From the NCBI GenBank assembly GCA_017412765.1, contig JAFPWN010000034.1:1-40823 (forward strand): 40,823 nucleotides of DNA, in the 5' to 3' direction. Both the position numbers and the translations under genes were made by a program. The notes under the pieces were generated by a model, which saw only the letters and a list, made by a program, of their open reading frames with translations, searched no databases and was not told the origin of the DNA. The stretch is from Oscillospiraceae bacterium (GTDB lineage Bacteria; Bacillota; Clostridia; Oscillospirales; Oscillospiraceae). Shown here one piece after another: positions 1-10,600 of this stretch (positions are counted from its first letter, which is position 1; each line of letters opens with the position of its first letter).

Positions 1-148
1 AAAGGCAAACAAGCTTAAGCCGTATGAATATTTGAAGTATCTGCTTGAAGAAGTGTGCAAGCATCAGGATGATACAGATATGGCGTTCGTTGATGACTTA
101 CTCCCGTGGTCAGAAATGCTTCCGGACTACTGTAAAAAAGCCAAATAA
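1..148 (+). CDS. IS66-family transposase, C-terminal fragment cut by window edge
   Basis: Reading from base 2, 48 codons remain before TAA at 146-148. The residues include LKPYEYLKYLLEE and DDLLPWSEMLPDYC, which match the characteristic C-terminal tail of IS66-type (TnpC, DDE) transposases. That family catalyses cut-and-paste transposition of the element. The catalytic core lies outside the window, so activity cannot be judged. A strong terminator follows directly. Confidence 0.8.
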   Translation, partial: KANKLKPYEYLKYLLEEVCKHQDDTDMAFVDDLLPWSEMLPDYCKKAK

Positions 149-156
149 TCCACACG

Positions 157-192
157 GCGGCGGTTCAGTCTAGTGACCACCGCCGCTTTTTT
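157..192 (+). terminator. Rho-independent terminator after the IS66 transposase
   Basis: The perfect 8-bp stem GCGGCGGT (157-164) / ACCGCCGC (179-186) is followed at once by six T residues. It lies 9 bases after the transposase stop and ends that transcript. Confidence 0.85.
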
Positions 193-274
193 GCCTTTGG
201 TACGGGTTATTTAGCGATTACGAAAATCAAGTGTAAAGCATACATTTTACAGCGATTAATGGTCGCACGGCACT

Positions 275-315
275 AAAAAACGAGGGTGCAGAAAACCGTT
301 CGGCTCTCCGCACCC
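275..315 (-). terminator. Terminator of the SLH-protein operon
   Basis: Read on the minus strand, GGGTGC (315-310) pairs with GCACCC (289-284), with extra weak pairing inside, and is followed by TCG and six T (280-275). It lies about 80 bases past the stop codon of the 376-aa SLH gene. The bases between this hairpin and the IS66 terminator (193-274) show nothing recognisable. Confidence 0.75.
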
Positions 316-392
316 TTAAAACAGATGGCGGTATTCGATTTCTTTCCTGCCCGCTAAAGCGAACGATCCGACGATCATGCAGTCAAGGGAGT

Positions 393-1523
393 TTATTTCA
401 ATCCAGAATAACGCATTAAAATTGTAGCGATCTGAGCTCTGCCCGCGTACGTTTTCGGGCTCAGATGCTCAGTGTCTGTGCCGGAAATAAGCCCGGAATT
501 AACTGCCCACTGCATTCCGTCAAATGCCCATGTTGAGATCTGCTCGGCATCTATGAACAATCCGATACTCGTTTTCTCCTCGCCGAGCTTATCTGCGCCC
601 TTATACTTTGCATAGCGCCAGAGTATCAAAGCGAGCTGTTCCCTGCTGATCGGATCGTCGGGGCCGAAGCTCTCAGCGTCATACCCCTCGACAATATGCT
701 CCGATGAGGTCCAGCTTACCGCTTTTGCGTACCAAGCGTCAGAAGGAACGTCGGTGAAGGATGCGTTCTCTGCTTCCGGCATCCCCTCAAGTCGCCAGAG
801 AATTGTCACGATCATCCCACGGCTGGCAGACCCGTAGGGGTCGAACAGCGTCTCGCCAACTCCGTTCATTATCCCGTGTTCCAATGCGTAGTGAACGCCG
901 TCGTGGTACCATTCGTCGGGATCCAGATCGCTGAAAGCGCGCATCGGGCATTCAGCGTCCTTCTCGCAGGAGACGTAATCCTGAATTGTTCCCTGCTCTG
1001 AGTTTTCAATCGGAACGGTCTCCGGCTGAGGATTATCTGTCTGCGCCGGGTCGGGGTATTCGTCGGGTTCAACGCCTGCCGAGGGAGTATAAAAGAGCGA
1101 AACTGCGATCTTTTCAAATCCCGCTTCCGAGCTGCCGATCTCCAGAAACAGCGCCGTCGGGCTGTCCGGGAGCGTAAAGGCGACCCGGAAGCTCAGGTCT
1201 CCTCCGCCAAGCCGCTGGTCTACGTAGAGCGTATTATCGGGAGACGACAGCGTCAGAAGATACATCTCACCCTGCGCGGTGTCGCTCAGCGTGACTTCAA
1301 GCGCCTCGGAGCCGGGATAAAAGCCGTCGTTCTCCCCATCGCCGTCCGCATCACGTTCGACCATCGACACCGTGCCTCCTGAGGCGGTAACAGGCCGGAT
1401 CTCTATCCGCTGGGCGCTTCCGAGGTTATAGAAGCCGGCATTTCCGTTCGCCGCCAGAACAGCGGGACTGAACGAAAGCAGGATCGCGGCGCAGAGCAGG
1501 TATAAGAAAAGGCGTTTTTTCAT
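393..1523 (-). CDS. Secreted SLH-domain surface protein (376 aa)
   Basis: Residues 1-24 form a Sec signal peptide (MKKR, hydrophobic core, VLA cleavage site). Residues about 28-150 are a beta-rich domain of unknown family, with an acidic DADGDGEND stretch that could bind calcium. A Pro/Glu-rich linker (about 150-185) leads to three SLH repeats (about 195-376) with FSDLDPDEWYHDGVHYAL, FTDVPSDAWYAKAV and a third degenerate copy. SLH repeats anchor proteins to pyruvylated secondary cell-wall polymer. The C-terminal 190 residues closely resemble the end of the 3508-aa protein encoded upstream, including a C-x(5)-C-P-M stretch just before SLH1. AAGGA precedes the ATG. It is probably the last gene of the same transcript. 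The role beyond wall attachment is unknown. Confidence 0.9.
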   Translation of the reverse strand: MKKRLFLYLLCAAILLSFSPAVLAANGNAGFYNLGSAQRIEIRPVTASGGTVSMVERDADGDGENDGFYPGSEALEVTLSDTAQGEMYLLTLSSPDNTLYVDQRLGGGDLSFRVAFTLPDSPTALFLEIGSSEAGFEKIAVSLFYTPSAGVEPDEYPDPAQTDNPQPETVPIENSEQGTIQDYVSCEKDAECPMRAFSDLDPDEWYHDGVHYALEHGIMNGVGETLFDPYGSASRGMIVTILWRLEGMPEAENASFTDVPSDAWYAKAVSWTSSEHIVEGYDAESFGPDDPISREQLALILWRYAKYKGADKLGEEKTSIGLFIDAEQISTWAFDGMQWAVNSGLISGTDTEHLSPKTYAGRAQIATILMRYSGLK

Positions 1524-1550
1524 TTTCTGTCATCCTTAATACAGCGTTCC

Positions 1551-1602
1551 GGCCCCCGAAGGGAGCCGGACGTGAGGCTGCCGGCTAAGTGTCGGCAGCC
1601 TC
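1551..1602 (-). other. Two intercistronic hairpins between the SLH genes
   Basis: One stem is GAGGCTGCCG (1574-1583) with CGGCAGCCTC (1593-1602), 10 bp and perfect. A second pairs GGCCCCCG with a CGGCTCCC-type arm around a short loop (about 1549-1570). Neither has a T-tract on the minus strand, where both flanking genes lie, so they look like mRNA-stabilising or partial attenuating structures rather than a full terminator. On the plus strand the first stem is followed by TTTT. Confidence 0.6.
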
Positions 1603-1616
1603 TTTTCAATTTGGTT

Positions 1617-4600
1617 TTACTTGTCGAGCGCAGAATAACGCATGAGCATCGTGGCTACCTGCGCGCGGGTCGCCGAGGTCTTGGGGCTGATGGTGTCGTT
1701 TCCGACGCCGTTGATGATGCCCTCGTCCACTGCCCAGCGCATTTCCTTGACCGCCCACTCGGAGACCGCTGCGGCATCGTTGAAGCCGTTCAGCGGTTTG
1801 AGCTCTCCCGCTGCCGTGTCGATGCCTTTATACCTGGCATAGCGGCACAGGATCACTGCCAGCTGCTCTCTTGTGAGCGTATCCTCCGGGCCGAACCTTC
1901 CGTCGCCGTAGCCGCCCACGATTCCGTTGGCTGCTGCCCAGCGGATTGCTTCGGAGTACCACTCGCCCTCCTTGACGTCTGTGAAGGTCAGCTCATTTCC
2001 GACCTTCGGCGTGCCCTCTAAGCGGTGGAGCATGGTTACGATCATGGCGCGGTTAGTATTGTCGTCGGGTCCGAACTTTCCGTCGCCGAGGCCGTTCATG
2101 AAGCCGTTCTCAAGCGCCCAATGGACGCCGTCGTGATACCACTGGTTCATGTTGAGGTCGCTGAATGCGCTCATCGGGCAGTTATCGTCCTTCGCGCAAT
2201 CGCCCGGATCGGAGTAGGTCAGAATGTAGTTCGAGAAGTGATTGACTGTGAACGTCACGCTGTCCTTTCTTGCGACAGTCGGGATCTTCTCCTTAGTGCC
2301 ATCCTCTGCGGCATACACAACACTGAAGCCGCTGAGCTTCTGATCCTTCTTCGCCTCATGCGTCACAGTAATGGAAGCTCTGCCGTCGCCGAGGAATGCG
2401 ATGCGCTCGTTGTCAGCCGTAATATAGACGTCATAAACTGCCTCGACCTCTTCATCCTTGAACGCTTCCTTCTGATTTGCATTCAGAGCGGACTCGTCTA
2501 CGGTCTCAACGTGGATAACGATGTCTGTGCCGGCTGCCTGCGCAGTTATGGAGCTGAGCGCTTCGGTGTCAAGCTTTACGCTGCTGTCAGGCAGCTTTAC
2601 TGTCATTCCAGCTCCGCTCTCATCCATCGCGTCGTTGATAGCCTTTATGGTCTCCGCGGGTATGGACGCCGCGGTCACGCCTTCCGGCAGACTTGAAAGG
2701 TCGATCGTGACGGAGCCGGTCTCCTTTGCCTTTTCCGCAATGGTCTCAAGCTGAGCTTCGGTCGGGGCGGAAACTGCAGCAGTGCTGCCTTCGATCGTTG
2801 CGCTTACCTCAATGCTGTCATCCTCGCCGGAAGTGCCAACGTTGATAGTCTCGCTGCCGGTATTGCCAGGCTCGGTGTTGTAGCCGTTGACGTTAACGGT
2901 GATGCTCGTGGTCCTTCCGCTGGGCAGCATCGTTGCAGTCAGCGTGGTTGTGCCGTTTGCGAGACCCATAAGCTCGCCGTGTGCGGAAACAGAGGCAACG
3001 GTGGGATCCTGTACAGAGTAGAGGACGGTTCCGCCGTCAATGAACACGTTGGAGTCATAATCCAGAGCGACCTGCTTTGTCGAACCGGCGCTGAGGCTTA
3101 CGGTCTTGCCGCCGTTCAGGCTGAGGTTCATTGGCTCGGTCTGGCGGAACGGGTGGTCGCCGCCATCGGCGACAATGGTGCCGTCCTTGTCGGTGATCAC
3201 AATCTGCACGGCGTCATAGCCGCAGAAGCGGAAAACGCTGGCGGGGATCGTCACCCGGGCGCTCTCGCTGAACTCGGAATAGGTGACCGTGGTGCCGGAA
3301 ACCTCTTTGTCGCCATCCTCTGCTGCGACGAGCACCGAGGTAGCCTCAGCTGTCTTTGCGGGCAGCGTCAGTGCCTTTGAGTAGAGCAGCTCGTCCTCGA
3401 TGAAGCCGTACTTTGCGCTGTCAAGGTCACCGTAGAGACCCGAGAGCAGGAGCTTGACATCATAGCCCTCCGGCACCGCCTTGTTTCCGGTGTTCCTCAC
3501 GGTGTAGTTGACGATGAACTCATCGCCGTCCTGGGTGATCTCGCCCACGTCGAGGCGGAACCGCGCAAGGGACTGTAAGGTCTCGGACCGGGTTTCGATG
3601 GCGTCGTAGTAGCCGCTGCTGTTCTTTTCGCGGACAGACGCCAGGATGCTGTAACCCTCGGGTCCGTCGGCCGGCACCGTCCACGGGAAGGTGACGAACG
3701 CCGCGGTGTTGACGGGGATGGTCTCGTCGCTGGTGATGGTCTCGCCGATCTGCTGACCCTTCACGCCGTCCTTGTACTCGTAGAACTCGATCTCGAAGCC
3801 CTTGGCGTTGGTAAGACCAACGTTTTCGATAGCAGCCTGAACGCCGATGACCTGTCCGGCAACGGGAAGCTCGTCGCTGAATGTAAACTCGGTGGCCTCA
3901 AGGGAGCCGACCTTGTCACAGCGGGTGACCATCATGCGGATGGGAGAATTGTACTCAATGGAAGCAGCGTAGTAGTTGCCGGCTCGGTCGGTGGTGACGC
4001 CGATCTTGCCCGCGGCGATGAGGCTCATCATCTCCTCCTCGCTCTGTGCTATCTGCTTTGTAAACTGGTTGTGTACGATGATAAGTCCGCCGTTATCGTC
4101 GAGCGCGCGCGCCAGACCGTCGTTGAAGGCGTTTTCCCTGGTCAGTCGGTAGGGCTTGGACCAGCGGGCAGTGGTGGAGGCGTCCGTGTACTCTTGGCCC
4201 TCTTCGTCGGTGCCTTTAACGGTCTCCGCATCCTGCTGGACCATGCCGCTGACGAAGATCTCCTGTGCGGGAACGAGTTTCATCTGACCGAACTCATCCG
4301 TCTCGCTGACGGTGACCACGTCCGTCCAGACCACGTAGAGGTTGTCCTCGTCGTCGGTGATGAAGTCGAAGTCCGTGATGTGGATATCCTCATCGGTCAT
4401 GCTGGAGAGGACTTCCACCGTCTGCACGTTGGGTGCGTAGGCCTTGCCCATGACGGCGTCAACAGCGAAGGTGCCGTCGTCCTTGACCGCGTAGGTCCAG
4501 TCGCTCTCAACATCGGGATCGGGGTCAGCTACCGCCGCAACCTTTGCTTTGAGCATCCTGGAGACGTTCAGATACTTGACGGAGGTGCCGTTCTCGCGCC

Positions 4601-7600
4601 AGAACAGGAAGGTGTTGCCGCCGTTGCGTACAAGCTTCGGGGTACCGACCTCCACCTGCTCGGTGACGGTGTGCGTCTCAAACTGTTCGGTAAGGGTATT
4701 GTAATACTGGGTCGTTTTGGTCCTGTCGCCCGCCACGCGGATGGGAACGTAGGTGCCGTGGGTCTCGAAGTTATAATACTGCATGTACAGCTCGCGGTCC
4801 TCGGCGGTGTTCATGTTGAAGTCCTTGTCCACCGTGAAGGCGAAGGCTGCCAGGCCGTCAAGGCCCGACGCCACCGTCAGGTCGTTGATGGGAGGATCTG
4901 CGTATTCACCGCTCTCGGTCAGAATGGTGGAGGGCAGGAAGCGCTCGCCGGCGTAGTCGGCAATATAGCCCGCCATGCCTTCAATCTGTCCATCCTGGTC
5001 CGGATCGTATTCCGCCATTGTCTTCGGGTCAAACTCGTTTTCATAGAGGAAGTCCCTGACCCAGCCTGCCGGAACGTCATACAGATTACCCGTATCGTCC
5101 TTGTAACCGGCATTCGTGTCCGCCACGCCATTGTAGAGCATGTAGCATACCATGCTGTAAGTCTTGTCCGGATCGGCGCCGGCGCTGACGATGTCGTTGA
5201 GCTTGTCGCCGGCGTTGTCGTATGCTTCGTCGTCCTGGGCGGTCTTGTAATAGATGACGATGTAATCCTTCGTGCCCTCGTCGTAGACTGCAAGCGGGTA
5301 ATCATCATAGTATTCGTCGTCCGTGAGTTGGGTGATCTCGCCGAAGCTCTCGCTCTGCTTGTCGAACTCCACGGTGAAGATGTCCATAATGCTCATCACG
5401 CGGGCGGGATCGGCCTCCATTGCCTCCACGATCTCAAAGTCCGCCGGCTCGCGTCCGAGCGCTGTCTTAAGCTCGGAGGCGAAGGTTTCCTTCAGAGCGA
5501 CATACTTCTCATCAGTGGCGGAAGCCCAGGAGAGGATGACCTTGTCGTCCGCATCCGCGAGGCTCGGACGGCTGTCCATCGTGTAATCATCCTGAACGGT
5601 CTCAGGCTCGGTCCACGTATCGTTCGTCGCGTCGTAGACCGTCCATTTCAGCGTTGACGCCATCATGGAATCTCTCGAAGCAGTATCATCAAGGAATGCA
5701 ACAAGGAACTTGTTGTTTCCGATATTGATGATCTTGCTGTTCGGCTGATGGAAGGCGTCCTCCATAATGGGTGTGGTCTTCACCACGCTGTAGGCGCTCA
5801 TCAGCTCACCGTCATCGGCGACCCACTGGGAATCAACGTGGGGCTGGGTGTGGAAGCGGATGCCGCCGGGCGCGGTGTCGTCCTGCAGCACACCGTTGAT
5901 GATGGCGCCGCCGATGCCTGCCTGCTTGTTCATCTCGATGGTGTTCTTGGTGACCCAGTCGATGATGTCGTGGTCGTAGGCATAGTTTTTCAGGGCGTAG
6001 GTCTTTTCTCGGATCTGTTCGGTCTTGCCGGTATAGTTGTCGATGAGGGGGATCAGCTCGTTGATCATCGCCCGAGCCTGGGTCCTTGCCGCCTCACTGT
6101 CGCCCTTGCCCTTGGCGAGGCCGTTTTCCACGTAGCTTATGCACTTGTTGCCGCGGTTGGCCTCCTGGAACCAGTAGAGGTAGCCGCCCGCCACGGGGAT
6201 GGGCCAGGTGGCGCTGTAAACGTCGATGGAGGTGACGATGATGTCGATGGTGCCGGTGAAGGTGGCGTCCATGGTATAGCCCTTGCCGTCGTCAAACAGC
6301 TCCGGATACCACTTCGGCACGTTCTGGTTGTAGCCCGTGTTGAAGCCCACGGTCACGCTGACGCGGACGCCGAGGAGCTTGGGGAGACCCGCGCCGAAGG
6401 TGCCGGTGACGTAGATCCTGCCGTCCATGGAGAAGTTGAAGGAGAAATCCTGCCCGTGGAGCTCGCCGGAGCTGTTGGCCTCCGCCAGCGTCTTGTTGGG
6501 GTCCGCCTCGGAGCCAAGGTAGAACGTGAGCTTTATGCCCGCCTCCACGTTGACGTACAGGGGGATGGGGCCGGCCATGAACGCCCAGGTGTAGCCCACC
6601 GTGGAGCCGAAGCCGATGAAGCCGCCCGCGCCCATAAAGACCATCTCGTGGCTCTTCTCCACGCCGCCGTTCTTGGAGATCTCGACGTAGCCGTAGCAGA
6701 GATAGACGCCGAAGTAGACGCTGACGGTGAAGTAGGGCCCGCCGAATTTGCTTATGGTTTCCTTTGTCGGATTTTCGGTTTTTGCCGTAGTTATTTGGTT
6801 GTAGATCAATTCGTTTGTTACGGTGCTGGGGTCGACTTCCGGCGCGGTAACCTTTCTCGGGCACAGCAAATCACCGAGTTTAAACTGAAGGTTTGCTTTG
6901 GTGTTTCTCGTGCGCTCGTATTGGTTGCCGGCGCCGTAGGTGAAGATGGCGCCCAGCATGAAGCGCACGCCGCCGTAGAAGTTGTCCGTCATGGTGAAGA
7001 ACATGCTGAAGGTGACGGGCGTGCTCTGCCACGCTCCCGGCGTCTTTCCGACGTCAAACGACATAGTGTCGTCGAAGTCGGAAGTGTCTCCCATGAATTC
7101 CGAAGACGCGATATTCAGGTCATACTCCATCATCCTCGCCTCTTCACTCATGAAGGCGGTGCTGACGAGCTTGCTGACGATCCTGATCGCCGAGGTGATC
7201 TCGCCCAGGTAAGGGAAGGCGCCGTAGCTGTAACGGGTGTCGTCGTCCTGAAGAGCGCCGTCGTCATAGATCGGATCGCCGTCCTCGTCGGTGCCCGGGG
7301 TGATCTGCAGCGTTTCCGCGAGGTCGTCAATGTCGTAGTCGAAGGTCCGCGGCTTGTAGTCCGGGTCGGCGTAAACGCCGAAGCCGGTGGAGACGGGGTC
7401 ATAGACCATGTCGCTGTCAGCAGCCAGGCCGACGCCGCGCTTGTCCGTGATGAGCTGCGCCATCAGCACGTCGCCATAGGTCCACTCCGTCGGGTGATCC
7501 GGGTCGAAGGGATAGATTTGAAGCACGAACTCGCCGGTCTCCGGGTTCCAGCTCCACTTGGCCGGGCTGTCCTCGGCAGGCTCATACAGGGAGGAGTAGA

Positions 7601-10600
7601 TGCCGTGTCTCTCGCCGGTGTACTGGTCCTGGAAGTAGAGCCGGACCTCCTTGATGTGCTCGGTGTAGGTCTCGTGGTTCAGAACGTAGTCATCGCCGGG
7701 GGCGACCTTGGCGATGACGGTCAGCCTCTGGCCGTTCATGGCGACGGCGTTGAGCGCGCCGCGCAGCTTGCCGTACTGGTTGGCGGTTACGCTGATGAAG
7801 TGGGCGCCGGTGGCGGAATAGGTGTCCGTCCGGACCTCACCCAGGTCGGCGCCGATGGCCTGAACGAGCTTGCCATCCGCGCTCACGGCGTCCTTCTTCC
7901 CCGCGCCGAGGCCCGGTACCGTCGCCTCCTGAATGGTGCTCACGCCGTTGTAGCTCACCAGATAGCGCACCTTGCCGCCCGCGCGGGCAAGCAGCGCCGG
8001 GAAGGTGAAGGCGCCGTTCTCATCGGTGACCGCGCCGGCATAGCCGTGGGTCAGGATGGCGCCCTCCACCGGGTTTTTGTCTGTGGCGCTGCGGCCGGAG
8101 GATAGGTTCATGGTGGAGGTGACGACGGTGCCGGCGAGCTGCATATAAACAAGATCGCGGCCCTCGTAGACCTCCAGCGTGATCACGTTGTCCCTGGCCC
8201 TGGCCTTGGAGCGGAAGTACAGCGTGTCGCCGTAGAACGCGCTGCCGTCGCTGAGGGTCCACTTGACCACGGCGGCGTCGGGGTCCGCCACGTAGGCGTT
8301 GATCTCGTAAAGGTCATTCACCCAGACCTTCTCGTCGACGACGTAGACCCAGTGGTCGCCCTCGTGCGTCTTGCGGACGAAATTGCCCTCGTCGTCGCTA
8401 ATGCCGACGTAGCTCACGTTCGCATTGCAGTGGCCGCCCATGACGGGGCCGCCAGCCTTGTTGAAGTCCCACAGCAGAGAGGGATAACCCGTTCCGTTGT
8501 TCTGGAACGCCCTGGCCCTCGCCTCGTCCGGGAAGAAGGCTATATAGTCGATCTGGATCTGGCTGCCGTTTACGGTGTTGCCCTCCATGGGATCCAGACG
8601 GAACCATTCGACGATTCCCGTCCAGCCCGTAAGGTTCACAACGTACTCGTGCCAGCCCTTGTCCTTGTTCAGCGTCACGGTGACGCCGGACGCTTCGTTG
8701 ACAGTGTCCTCGCCGGAGCCCGCAAACAGCTTCATGCCGTCCACGCCGCTCACGTTTCTCGCGCGGATCTTCACCCACTGGCTGTAACTCGCGTTGACCG
8801 GCGTATCAATGGAGACCTGCGGGTCGTCCGAGGACGCCACAAACCGATAGTAATCGCTCTCGGCGCAAAGACCCGCCGTCTTGTTGAGCTTGGCGTAGGA
8901 GGCGTCGGGGATTATCACGGTGAGGTTGCCGTTCTCGGTGAAGGTCGGCTCGATGTTGTAGTAGGGGTGGTCCACCGTGTTGCCCGCGCTGTCGCGGTCG
9001 GTGAGCTGGAGGCTCAGGCTGCCGTTCAGATAGTGCTGATCCACGGCGTTATGGGTGAACCCCTCCGCGTTGGAGGTGTGCAGCTCATAGAAGAAGCCGT
9101 CGGCGTGCATTTTGGCGCTGGCGCCTGCCTCGTTTACTTCCGTCTGCAGTGTCAGCACGTCGCCGACGTGGTAGGTCAGCTGTAACAGACCTGATACGCG
9201 GTCGTCCTCTGTCGCGCGGAACGTTCTGGCGCTGCCCTCTGAGGAGAAGAACGCCATGTAGTCGATCAGAATGGCGCTGCCGTTCTGGACGTTGCCATCC
9301 ATCGGGTCAAGGCGGAACCAGGTCAGCGCGCCCTTCCAGTTCGCAGCCTGATAGTTGGGCTGCTTTGTCAGATCAACGACGTATTCGTGCCACTCCGTAT
9401 CCTGATAGAGCGGGATCTTGATGTTGCTGGGCCCGATATAGGCGTTGTTGGCGGAGGCGAAAAGCTGAAGATAGCTTGCGCCGTTTAAGTTCTTTGCCGC
9501 GAACTTTAGATAGCGTATGTTGTCTATGCTCTCCGCATGGTCTGCGACGGAGACGTATGGGTCGTTGCCGCTCGCCGTGAAGCGGTAGTAGTCGCGGCCG
9601 TCCTGGTTTTCAGCGGTCCATGAGACGTTGGTGGCGCGCCATAGGGAGCTTATGCCCATCAGATCATCCATGGCACGATCCGAGCCAAAGTCCCAAAGCA
9701 TATTTGGAAGCGGCGCCTCGGCGTTCAGTGTGCCGTAGTCGGGATTGGCGCTCTTGAACTCCACAGTGGCGTCGATGTAGTCAAACACCGGTCGCACGAC
9801 GATGGCGCCCTTGTAGAACTTACCGCCCTTGCCCTTATCGCCGTAGTCGCACTTTCCGTTCTCGCTCCAGGTGATGCAGGCGTGCTCATCCAGCGTGCGG
9901 ATCACGTCCGGGGTCAGCTCCACAGTCACGGTGGAGGACTTGCCGTCGATGGTGGCGATGCGGTACCACGCGTCCTTGTCGCCCTCTCCGATCTTAGCCT
10001 CGATACCCACAAGGCGCAGGGGGCTCTTGGTATCCTTGGCGTTGAGGGCGAAGCTGTCCCCGGTCCAGAGGCTGCGGGTGCTGTTATTGGAGTTATCCAG
10101 GAAGACTGCCTCATACTCCGTAAGCACGGTGTTGTCGTCAACGCCGATGAGAGGCTTCAGTTCAGGTTCTTCCACCCTGATGTTGAACTGACGCTTGATG
10201 AGGCGCACCTCGTCGACCCACATAACGGCGTAGCTGTCGGTCCAAGCAGCGCCCTCGTTGTCCACGTTGGCGACTTCTATTCCGATTCGTTCAGGGGCGT
10301 TCACGTTGTTCCATGCCCCATAGAGCCACTGGTCCTCTTTCACGCCGCCGTCGTCGAGATAGTTGACCTGAATTTGGGTACGGTTGCCGCCGTTCCAGCG
10401 CGTCAGGCGAAAATCAGCGTCGCACCAGTTCAGGAAGCCTTTATAGTGCACATACGCTCCGTCGTAGGCCTTGCCGTAACTGGCGGTGTCCAGATAGAAG
10501 TGGGAAGTCTCCTCCTTGTCGATGCGGGTGAAGATATGGAAGGCGGTCTCGGAGTCAAAGCCTCCGATGTCATAATATCCGTCCTCGAGGTTGATGGGAT

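Noticed and set aside
5748-8105. 785-aa plus-strand reading frame
   Set aside because: Shadow of the giant SLH gene, with low-complexity Val/Ala/Gly/Asp content and no motif.
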